NCBI GenBank assembly: GCA_946646575.1 | Contig: CAMPCR010000013.1 | Location: 1-19,664 of the forward strand | Length of the DNA stretch: 19,664 nt | Source: UBA3222 sp002363035 | GTDB taxonomy: Bacteria; Verrucomicrobiota; Verrucomicrobiia; Opitutales; UBA9783 | Direction of reading: 5' to 3' | Shown: in pieces, positions 1 to 9,000 of the stretch | How positions within the stretch are numbered: position 1 is the first letter of the stretch | How the letters are laid out: every line of letters begins with the position of its first letter | Notes under the pieces: model-generated | What the model was told of the DNA's origin: nothing | Seen by the model: the letters and a program-made list of their open reading frames with translations, nothing else | The model's database searches: none | Position numbers and translations under genes: made by a program

Positions 1-116
1 GCGGCGAAAATTTCCTGCGCTTCCTTGAAGTGTCCGCGTTCGATACCGACAAAGGCGACATTGGCGAGCAGTTCCAGCAATTCGCCCGGAAATACCTTTT
101 TTAACTCCTCATCCAT
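1..116 (-). CDS. sctG: SctG-like T3SS needle chaperone (partial, N-terminus only)
   Basis: Only the first 38 codons are in the window. The gene starts at an ATG at 116-114 and runs off the left edge. The visible peptide begins MDEELKKVFPGELLEL and continues with a helix reading NVAFVGIERGHFKEAQEIF, which looks like the first TPR helix pair of YscG/CdsG-type chaperones. In known systems SctG pairs with SctE to keep the needle subunit soluble in the cytoplasm. A GGAAGG ribosome site lies in the last codons of the upstream needle gene, whose stop is 7 nt away, so the two are probably translationally coupled. Identity rests on the short TPR-like start and on gene order (D-E-F-G as in Chlamydia). 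It could be another small TPR protein. Confidence 0.6.
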   Translation of the reverse strand, partial: MDEELKKVFPGELLELLANVAFVGIERGHFKEAQEIFA

Positions 117-123
117 GATTTAA

Positions 124-450
124 TTACCTTCCTACGTTTTGAACGGTATTCTTCAGCCCGGAAGCGATACCCGAAGCAAAATTTGACAGCAGCTGCGACG
201 CCAGTTGCCAGCGCGACAGGTTAACCTGCGCCTGCAAAAGACGGCTTTGATCCAACTGACCGGGATCGATTGTCGACAAATCGGTCAGTTCCTTGTTAAT
301 CGCCGCTTCGCCTTTCGCCAACAAGCCTCCGATATTGTTGAAGACCTTATCGATGTTTGCGACATCCTTCAGTTGCCATGCGCCTTCGTAAAACAGGTAG
401 TTATCCCCCGCTTGTACGGGCGAGGTTTCCGGAATGGGTACGTCAGCCAT
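124..450 (-). CDS. sctF: T3SS needle filament protein SctF (YscF/PrgI/CdsF-like)
   Basis: A 108-residue protein that should polymerise into the extracellular T3SS needle. The second half has the family layout: a turn around DPGQLDQSRLL, then a helix with LSRWQLASQLLSNF, then a terminal helix ending LKNTVQNVGR. This resembles the P-x-LL...S.W...S...K..KD pattern of YscF and MxiH. It is longer than typical needles (80-90 residues) because of about 20 extra N-terminal residues (MADVPIPETSPVQAGDNYLF). There is no signal peptide, as expected for a T3SS substrate. A strong GGAGGAGG Shine-Dalgarno site sits 7 nt upstream inside the end of the preceding chaperone gene, which stops only 2 nt before this start. 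An inner-rod protein (SctI) is the main alternative, but the flanking sctE- and sctG-like genes favour SctF. Confidence 0.75.
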   Translation of the reverse strand: MADVPIPETSPVQAGDNYLFYEGAWQLKDVANIDKVFNNIGGLLAKGEAAINKELTDLSTIDPGQLDQSRLLQAQVNLSRWQLASQLLSNFASGIASGLKNTVQNVGR

Positions 451-452
451 AT

Positions 453-665
453 TTATGCCTCCTCCGTTGTTAAAATGGTTTGCGCGTGTGTAACGGCTTT
501 CAGGATGTGCGACAGTACGGTTTTCAGGTTTTCCGGAACCGCAGTACTCGCCAGTTGTCGTTGATAACGCGCCAGGGTATCCGACAGCTGCCGACGATAA
601 TGACCGCCGTGATCGCGTTTCAGTTCGCGCGACATGTCGGTCAGGTGAAGATTGGATGTGTTCAT
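453..665 (-). CDS. sctE: Small T3SS needle chaperone (SctE/YscE/CdsE-like)
   Basis: A 70-residue, largely helical protein with a charged N-terminal half (MSRELKRDHGGHYRRQLSDT) and a C-terminal helix (LKTVLSHILKAVTHAQTIL). Size, helical character and position between sctD and sctF match YscE and chlamydial CdsE, which hold the needle subunit together with SctG in the cytoplasm. The start lies 6 nt beyond the sctD stop, with only a weak CGGAA-type ribosome site in the sctD end, so coupling to sctD is likely. Its own last codons form the ribosome site for sctF. Sequence similarity in this family is always low, so the call depends on gene order and size more than on motifs. Confidence 0.65.
   Translation of the reverse strand: MNTSNLHLTDMSRELKRDHGGHYRRQLSDTLARYQRQLASTAVPENLKTVLSHILKAVTHAQTILTTEEA
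458..465 (-). promoter_or_regulatory. Strong Shine-Dalgarno site for sctF
   Basis: GGAGGAGG on the minus strand, 7 nt before the sctF ATG and embedded in the last codons of the sctE-like gene (ACG GAG GAG GCA TAA). It is the strongest ribosome site in this operon. That fits the need for far more needle subunit than ring or chaperone. Confidence 0.7.
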
Positions 666-671
666 AAAGTT

Positions 672-2246
672 TTACAGTTCCGATAAGGTGAAAATGACTT
701 TGTCTTCATTCTTTTGAAGTTGAATTTCCTTCTTGGTAACGGATTTTATTTTGTACCCCGACGGCAACAGCGCGCCTTCGTAATACCGATCGCCGTTTTG
801 CAAATCGATCCACGGAAGTTCGTGTTTCGGGATGGAGACCGTCGTGATGGTCGACGGAAAGAACATTTGCTTAACGGCATTCGGCGCAACGGTTGCCACG
901 TAGGACAGAACCCTGCAAATGCCGCGGAAATTTTTCTTCAATGCCTTTTGCGCTTCCTTCCAACGCGGTTCGTCGGACGCCTGGAGGTTTCCCATGACCA
1001 TCAGACCCGTGCGCACCGTCTGTATTTTCAACAGTCCCATCAACTTATATTGTGTAAGCAGATTTGATGCCAACTCATAAACTTCGTCCGGACTGAACAG
1101 GGCGGTTTCGATGGAATTCAACCCCGGGACATCGGTCAAAAGACGGGTTTTAATTGCCGGGAGTTGTTCGATCGATTGCAGGTAACCCTTCATGAGAATG
1201 CCGTCCAATTTAGCGGCCGCAACGGCGGTCAGCGTTTGGCGGGCATTGAGGAGTGCCTGCGCCTGTTCGATGATTTTTTCCTGAACGTAAATATGGATCG
1301 ATTGGAAGTTAACCTTTGGCAGTTGATGCAGTTCTTTTTCAAGCTCCTGCTTCTCCCGAGACGTTGCGACGTGGCACGAAAGTACGAAACGTTTTCCGCT
1401 GAGTGAAATTTTTACCAACTCCGTATCGACTTTATGTTTATCCAACACTTCTTCGATGGATTCTCTAAGCGCGACAATCGGGAAGGACGATTCTTCGATC
1501 GCGAGACGTCGGGCTTCCTTTTTTTTGGAAACGCGCGTCACGGTGCCGATTGAGATCAAACACAACAATCCGATCCCAACGCCGATCAGCAGAAAACATA
1601 ACAGTTGTTTCCGCCTTTTTTTCTTCTTTAAATCGGCTTCCGCTTCCGCTTTGGCTTTCTCTTGCGCTTCCGCTTCATCTGCTTCGGATTTAAGCTCGGG
1701 AACGCTGATGGTCGGCCAAATTTGGTCTTTCGGACCGAGTGCCAACAGCGTGGTTCCGCACACAATCGGCTGAAAGGCATTCACTTCGCGCTCCTCGTGC
1801 GTTTCGATGCCGCCGACAAAAACCGACGCCCCGTCCTGCGGCGTACAGATAATTTTATCGTCTTTTACGGAAAATTTTACATGCTGCTCCCGCAATGCAT
1901 CATCGATGAGAACGATATCGCAGGTGTCGGCTTTGCCCAACAGGGATGGTTGCGCTCCGATATCGACTTCGGCTCCGGCGTGCGGACCCGATAAAACGCG
2001 CAGGACGAACTTTTTGGCTCCTTCGGCATTTTCCGGTTCATCGCGTATAATGGTCAACGTATCGGGCGTTTTATTTTTCCCGTCTTTTGCGGATTCCTTC
2101 GTTTCCGTATTTCCCGGCTTTACGTCTTTGTTGTCGGTATTGTCGGGCGTTTCCGAACCCTCCGTCGTCGGTTTCGGCTCGGACGCAGGATCTTCATCCA
2201 CCTTCTTCAAAGGCGCTACCTTATCCGTCTCATCAACCTCCGACAT
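672..2246 (-). CDS. sctD: T3SS inner-membrane ring protein SctD (FHA domain; YscD/CdsD-like)
   Basis: A 524-residue bitopic inner-membrane protein of the T3SS basal body. Residues 1-75 are acidic, Glu/Asp/Lys/Thr-rich and probably disordered. Residues about 79-175 form an FHA domain: the FVLRVLSGPHAGAEVDIG start, SLLGKADTCDIVL, the DDALREQHVKF segment in the position of the family's S-x-x-H, and the VFVGG strand. A charged Ala/Glu/Lys helix (185-212) leads into one transmembrane segment (about 214-234), followed by KKK. Residues 250-430 have the alternating strand/helix character of periplasmic ring-building (BON-like) domains, and a final domain ends FTLSEL. The C-in/C-out single-pass layout and FHA domain are standard for SctD. 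Chlamydial CdsD is longer (over 800 residues), so this is the shorter form. First gene of the block, with no clear ribosome site before its ATG. Confidence 0.85.
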   Translation of the reverse strand: MSEVDETDKVAPLKKVDEDPASEPKPTTEGSETPDNTDNKDVKPGNTETKESAKDGKNKTPDTLTIIRDEPENAEGAKKFVLRVLSGPHAGAEVDIGAQPSLLGKADTCDIVLIDDALREQHVKFSVKDDKIICTPQDGASVFVGGIETHEEREVNAFQPIVCGTTLLALGPKDQIWPTISVPELKSEADEAEAQEKAKAEAEADLKKKKRRKQLLCFLLIGVGIGLLCLISIGTVTRVSKKKEARRLAIEESSFPIVALRESIEEVLDKHKVDTELVKISLSGKRFVLSCHVATSREKQELEKELHQLPKVNFQSIHIYVQEKIIEQAQALLNARQTLTAVAAAKLDGILMKGYLQSIEQLPAIKTRLLTDVPGLNSIETALFSPDEVYELASNLLTQYKLMGLLKIQTVRTGLMVMGNLQASDEPRWKEAQKALKKNFRGICRVLSYVATVAPNAVKQMFFPSTITTVSIPKHELPWIDLQNGDRYYEGALLPSGYKIKSVTKKEIQLQKNEDKVIFTLSEL

Positions 2247-2282
2247 TACACTTAGTTTAACGGTTTTTGAGGAGGTTGTAAA
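2247..2282 (-). promoter_or_regulatory. Putative sigma70-type promoter of the T3SS operon
   Basis: On the minus strand, TTTACA (2282-2277) and TAAACT (2259-2254) are separated by exactly 17 nt, matching 5/6 and 4/6 of the consensus. The -10 box ends only 7 nt before the sctD ATG (2246), so transcription would begin at or within a base or two of the start codon and give a nearly leaderless mRNA. This agrees with the lack of a Shine-Dalgarno site before sctD. It is a by-eye match only. Confidence 0.35.
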
Positions 2283-3084
2283 TTAGGAAAGAGGAGAGTG
2301 GGTGAGAAGAAGAAAAAATCTCTGTAAAATAAATTAGGAGCGCGCAAATATCGTGTGATAGAAGAGGATTGTTAAAATAGGCGAGCAATTCCTGACTATC
2401 TTCCCGCTGTTTCTTTGTAAGGTGCCTTCGTTATTTTTTCGGAGGCGGTCAAAAGAAGTTTTTCCGTTTTTTAAGTTTTCCTTAATTTTTCCAATATTTC
2501 TTCAAAAAAAAGACTTGCTCTTGCCACGAAAGCCTCAACCCCTGAAGAACAAATTCTTCCGTATAACAGGTGTTGCGGGCGGCAGCTCATCGGGCACGCC
2601 CGCTTCGGACGGTATGGGCTCGGATTACGGACGAGTTAAAACCCCATCTGTGATATCAAACAGCGACCCATCGTTATCCTCGGAACGCCGCATGTCGCCC
2701 ACACCCGTCTATTCTGTGTGATAGGAAGGTCCTTATAACCAAACACCTGCGTTTTATCGTGCCCTCTGCGTTTCATTGTAAGTCGAAAAAACCGTCGGGG
2801 CGTTTTACGAAACAGAATGCCCCGTGCAATCGACAGCCTGCCAAAACTGCGTCACACAACGGTTCGGTTTGCGATCGTGGAACGGGATAAAGCTCGTACG
2901 GGCACCAACAGCGCAGGCGGTTTTATCACGAAGGAAACACCGGCACGTTGTGTAAAAGATGCGTTGTTTAAATCGCTTGTTATGCGGTTATTGTTCGGAG
3001 CAACAACAGGAAGAGCATCACCGCGCCCTTCCCGTTTTTCGTATGTGACAGATTAGTACAATTCTTCTACTGCTTCTTTTTCGT
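2283..3084. other. Gene-poor spacer between the giant ORF and the T3SS operon
   Basis: About 800 nt with no gene I can support. Two short plus-strand frames (2422-2721, 99 codons; 2817-3056, 79 codons) are open but have no convincing ribosome site, recognisable domain or partner. The first contains a Gly/Ser/Pro-rich stretch around 2565-2718 (starting GVAGGSSSGTP) that could be a remnant. A T-rich, pyrimidine-biased tract lies at about 2435-2515. I found no tRNA-like cloverleaf or clear terminator hairpin. Confidence 0.4.
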
Positions 3085-6000
3085 TTAAAATTCGTTATCT
3101 TCACTCTTCATGCTGCTTTTTCTCTTCATTTTCTTTTTCTCTTCTTTATGACCACCACCCTCATCCTCCGTTTCTCCTGCGGTCGAGGAACCATCATCTT
3201 CCAAAGAAGCGAGCTTTATTTCAATCACTTGTTTTCCGTTTTGTTTGCCGATGGTTTTGAAGCTTTTATTTTTCTTTGACAGGAACTCCTCATTGTTGCC
3301 TTTGAGATATTCTGCATACACGCGGATCGTGACATCCTTCGGCAGGCTTGCGAGGAAATTCTCCGAACCGACAAATTTCCACACTTCTTCCCAGTTGTGT
3401 TTTTTCTCTCCGTCCGATGTCGTCCATTCGATCTTCGGGTCGCCGATTGTAAAGTCGATGCAGTCGACATCCCTTGCCTCATCGTCCTTCAACAACTTCG
3501 GTTTTTCGCCTTTCGTCCCCTTCGAACCCTGTATTTTGAACAGCCGATCCAAGGCGGTTCGGTTCCACAGCAAACGCCCTTCTTCTCTCGTTACGGCAAT
3601 CTTATCTTCCGTCGGTTTCATGCACATCGAACCGTTCTTAAACAAACGAACTTTTCCGTCCTTATCGTCCAAATGCCATGCAACGTCATTCCGAACCTTC
3701 AGGTTCTCATAACTTGCGACCACCGCTTTGTCATCCTTTTTTGGTCGCACGGAAACAAACTTAAATATCGTTCCCGGGATATTCAACAACCGATTCCATT
3801 GTTCGATTGTTCCGTACAATTTGTGTACGTTTTCGTCTTTCAGTTGGGTGAAGTCGACGTACTGTATTTGCGGCTGTTCCGCCAGGGCTTCCGTAAAGTC
3901 TTCCCATGCATGCCGATTCTCCTTGTTGTCTTTGAACCAGTTGTTCAGTGGGATCTCGATTGCCAATCGTTGCACCACCTGCTTCTTTCCTTCCAATCCT
4001 TTTTGAAAGCGGAAGGTGAGCTCGTCGGGTTTGGTGGTCAACGCCGGAAGCCGTAAATCCTTCAAAATAAGCACTCCCGTGCCTTCTTCTTTCTTGCCTT
4101 CAACTTTATAAGGCAGATCGTCATACTGGATTTTACTGTTTATTGCTTTGGCAATATCCTCGATATTCCATTCGCTCGGGAAGGTTATCTGCTTCCAGGT
4201 CTTGTTCAATCCGGATTTTAAAACCTTTTGGATGCCCTGGACGACATCGGATATGTATCCGTCCGTCGGGCACACGACTTTCTTTAATCCCGACAATCCG
4301 TTTGCCGACTTAAAGATTTCGTCGAAATTCGATACGCACAGATCGGAATTTTCAAGCACCAATACGCCGTCCTTCAATCTTTGCGCAAACGGTTTTCGCG
4401 TACCGATGATAAGCTTACCTTCGTCTCCGTCGGAGAATACGAGTTCGCGCTTGGCATCTTCATCAAGTTTCAGGGTTTTTATCCGTTCACGCTGTTGCTT
4501 CAAAAGATTTTTCAGGGAAAGGCACCAGAGACGTTTTCCCGGATCTTCGACCTTACAAATTGCCTTCAATCCTTCCGTTATCCACTCTATGAATTTGGCG
4601 GCCTTCTCCTTTTCATTCCGATTCATATAGTCAAAATCCTCCTTCAGCTTCAAAGTTCGATAGCCGCCTGCAAGCTGTTCCGCAAACTTCAGCGCATCCG
4701 CAAGCGATATAAATTCGCGACCGTATGTTTCTGCCCAATAAGAGGCTTTATAATCGAATATGTTTCCTAAATCATACGTACCTTTCGCCAGGCTTTTGGC
4801 GTCTTCTTCCTCGAATACTTTCAGGATTTCTGTTTTGAACGTTTTTTTGTCCAAAAAGCGTTGAGTATACGATCCGCCGTTTGTCGAAAGGCAACACATC
4901 GATTTCCCTTCCAAACTGCAACGCATATAACAGCCATTCAGCGACCAGTCGGTTCGCTTCCCGTGATCCAAAATAAGCTTCAGAGAACTTTCGTTCAGAC
5001 TGTAATCCTTCAATTCAAGCGTTGGCGCTTTTGACGTCGTCAAACTCATCAAAAACAGCAGTTCCGTCAGTCGGTTTCCTTTCAGTTCCCCCTTATACTC
5101 AAAGGCTTTGTTTTGCTCCATTTGTTTCTTGCGCGCCCAACCGTCTTTGTCGACAAAAAGGAACAGATTGTCTTTGTACATCGGAACAACGAAACGATTG
5201 TTTCCGTCTTTATTCAGCTTCGATACGGCATCGGCAATTCTCTTTACCATCTCTTCATCGGCAATCTTTTCGCTTGCGAAATGTACCGTCCATCCGACAT
5301 GCCCGTTTGGGTTTGCGAGCATGGACGTGATGCCCTCAATGACTTCTTTTTCCGTTATATCACGGAGAATTTCGAAATGATCCGCTTCGCAATTCGGATC
5401 GTTCATACAGTTGAAGAGCGTTGCCGTCGGTAAAGCATCATAAGACTCGCCGATTTCCTTACTGCCGCCGTAGCAGTTACCGTTGATATAGTGCTCAATA
5501 AAGAAATCTTCCAAACGCATGAATTTCAAAGAGACCTCATAATGACCCAATACATATACTTTCTCGCCCTTGTCGTTAAATTCCCCTATACTCCCCGCCA
5601 GTATAATGCTTTTGTTCGCCAGGGACTGTCGCCAGCTGTAGTCGAAGGGCTTGATGAGATTTTCGAGCAACTTTTCACCGGTGTGGGACGGTGCGACCAA
5701 TCGCAAGGTGAACGGTTCGCGTTTCACGGGTACGTTTTGGCAAAATTCAAGGAGTGTCTCTCGCAGCGTGCCCGCATTGCTTTTATTGATATTCACCCTT
5801 AACTTTTTCACTTTGGAATCCGCAGCAGCTGCCGCCTCCAAAACTTCCCTCATGCAGAACCGAGCCCAATACGGTTCAATCTCAAAAACATCATTGCCTT
5901 CAAAGTTTTTAAGATATCCTTTCAACAGATCAGAGGCGTATTGCCTGCACCTGCCTTCGTCTGTGACGAACAGAATCTTCCTCTTGTTACCATCTGGGGA

Positions 6001-9000
6001 GTAGGGCAATGCAAAATACTTCTTCATGTACGGGAGCAGCGATGCCAAATCGATATCCTCCGAGGTCTCCAAGATCCAATCGCCTCTCTTGTTGTCAGAC
6101 GTGTCTTCAAGGAGCTTTCTTATCGCATCCTTTAATCTTCCTTTTGTATCAAAGTTCACATGAAGATGTCCCTGGGACTTCGATTTGCTCATTTTCAACA
6201 GAATTTCGGCAAGTTTCTTGTCATCCAGCCAAGTAAAGTTCGTAACTTCCGCGGTTGCGTTCGACGTTCCGACCTTTGTGAGAAACTCGTCCTTCTGCCT
6301 TTCGTATATCTCCGACCATGCAACGATTCGAAGCTCGCTTTTACCGTCGTCGAGTATACCGGAAGTTTCTTTACCGTTGTCATCGATTGGCTCAAAAGTC
6401 CACCTGTATGCTCCCCGCCAGGGATACGGATCCTTCTTTCGGTTGTTCTCGGCACAATCCTCCAGTCTTTTACATCCTTCTTCATCGCTTTCGAAGATCA
6501 GTTTTTTGAATTGCTTATCAAAGAAGTAAAACCACAAATTGTCCGTCAGCTCCTGCCACTCTTTCTCGGTCAACTCCTTCCCTTTCGGCAGTATCAGACG
6601 CGAGAGTTTCCTGTCTTTCGCATGTTCTATCTCGTAAAAACCTTCGCTGCAGAAATTTTTGTCCTTTGCGTCAAATGCATCAATCGTGATCGTTTCGTTG
6701 AATTGAGACAGTTGTCCCAAAACCAACCGTCGTGCCTTCACGGAAACACAAGCCGCATTGGGTTCATATGCGATCGGATCGCCCTTTTCGTCTTCTTCAG
6801 AGACGATCTTATCGAATGAAAAGAAGTGACGATAATAAGCCTCATACCTGGCACCGATGGCTTCCTGCACGGCATTCTGCAGTCCTTCAGGCGTTATTCC
6901 GTCACCGCGAACGGTAAGTTGCACCTCGCGGGCTTCTTCGTGAACCTTGTTTTTGCCTAACACATAATCGGCGAGAATCTTCGCGACTTGCTTGAGCTCA
7001 TCCGATCCGTCGGGGATCTTAAATTTGAACGAGTATCCCCGTCTCTTCCAACAATGTTCGACCGCCATTGCGGGTGCGATAAAATCGGAACCTACCTCCA
7101 AATCATGCTTATAGACATCGACCCATGTATCTTTGGCAATGCACGCTCCCATCGCTTTGCGCCATGTCTCCGGGAATTTTTCCTTCTTTACAACGGAAAT
7201 CGTTCCGTCGATCGGATTGTAACAGCACCTTCGCGTTGCTTTTTGATCGATCGCTTGGGAAATACTTTCCTGTAATTCCCGTGAAACGGAATATCGTTTG
7301 TCATCGTCCGCAACACCCCCCAAAACAATCGTCCATTCGCGTTGAGACTTTGTATTGGCAATCGCTCCCAACGCCGCCGCCAGGTTACCTTCCAATGGAT
7401 ATAACCCTTCGCATTTCTGCCACGGAAGGAACAGTTTTGAAAGGTTCGGGTTGTCATCCGCCGCTTTGATAATCTCCTCGACGGGACACAGATACAATAC
7501 CTTTTCGTGAACCCCATATTCGCCTTTTGCCGTTTTGATGCTGCCCAAGAGTTCTTCCTTTATAGTCTCGCATACCTTTTGTTCCTTTTGAAGTTCGCCT
7601 TTCGAAGGTTCATTTGCTGTCAAATACCGAACATACTTGTTATTGTAATCATATAGGTAACCTTCGCCTTTATGCATCAAGAGTTCTTGCGGCATTCCTT
7701 CTTCATAGTCCAAAACATCGATGCCGCGTTGCAACAATGCTTTCGTAAACTCGGTTCTGAATTCTCCGTGGAAGGCACCAAAAACGGTTAAATCCACCCA
7801 TTTTTTGCCCGTGTTCGGAACGCTTGCCGCCGCAATCGCGATTTTGTCCGCGAATAATTTCACCATAACCGACGTATCGCACAGTTGCGCCAACCGTTTG
7901 GCATATCGGTTCCATACAAGACGGTATCCGTCTTTCGACCAGCGGTTTTCCGTATAGCCGTTAGTTTTCATCCAATCATTGCCGAAAAGCGTTTCATGCA
8001 CGAACACGATTTTTGACGGTTGCGCCGCGGTTACAATCTCCGTGAAACCGTCGGAATCGCTTGAAGAGGAATATTTTTTCCAAAGACCGTCGCCGAAAGC
8101 CTTCCGATAAGGATTTTCCTTCTCATCTCCTTTGTATTTCTTAACGTAAAGCCGCATTCCGGGAAGCACCTTCAAATTTTCCGGCTTTTCCTGATATTTT
8201 TTATCCCAAAGACCCGAGAAATCAACGCTCGTGCAATCGGTTTCGGTTACAAACAGAGCAAAATCCTCAAACGGCAGGTTTGAGTACCACCTTTCGTTGT
8301 TACCTCCGCAAAGCTTGCCATTCTTATCGTAAGTTACTTCGGCACAGTCAAGACAACCGTAAGACACATGCAATTCGCTGTGTACTCGCGAGTACAAATA
8401 CGGGTGATATTCACCCGGTTTCTTGGCTTCAGCCTCTTGGGTGCGCTCACATTTCTTCTTTTCCTCTTCCTTCTTTTGCTTCTCTTCTTCGGCTCGCAAT
8501 TGTTCCCGACGTTTTTCCTCCTCTTCTTCCTGGATATGCTTCAAAATTTCCTCTTTTTGGCGCATTTCTTCTTCTGTCTTTTTTTGCCGTTCTTCTTCCA
8601 GTTGGCGTTCTTTTTCCAGTCGGCGTTCTTCTTCCAGTCGGCGTTCTTCTTCCGCTTCTTTTTTCTTCCGAAACCTTTCTTTGCGTTCTCTCAAAACCTT
8701 CAGCTCTTCCTCTTCCGCTTTGCGTTTTTGCGCTTCCTGTAATTCTTGATTAAACAGGAATTCTTCAAATTCTTTTTCCCTGCGTTCAAATTCTTTTTCC
8801 CTGCGTTCTTTTAATTCGCGTTCTTCCAATTCTTTCTTTTTTCTCTCTTCTTCTTTTCTTATTTTATATTCTTCCTCTCTTTTCTTTTTCGCTTCTTCCC
8901 ATTCTTTCTTTTTTCTCTCTTCCTCTTTTATCCTTGCTTCCCTTTCCGTTTCGCTCTCAAAGGTAACGCGCACGCCGTCGGGTCCGTTCTTCATCCAAAA

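Noticed and set aside
2422..3056. Two plus-strand frames of 99 and 79 codons in the spacer
   Set aside because: No convincing ribosome site, no recognisable domain, and composition unlike the neighbouring genes. A decayed gene is possible but I cannot support one.
8589..8805. CRISPR array
   Set aside because: Repeats are 18-21 bp, directly adjacent without spacers, and in frame within a coding region.
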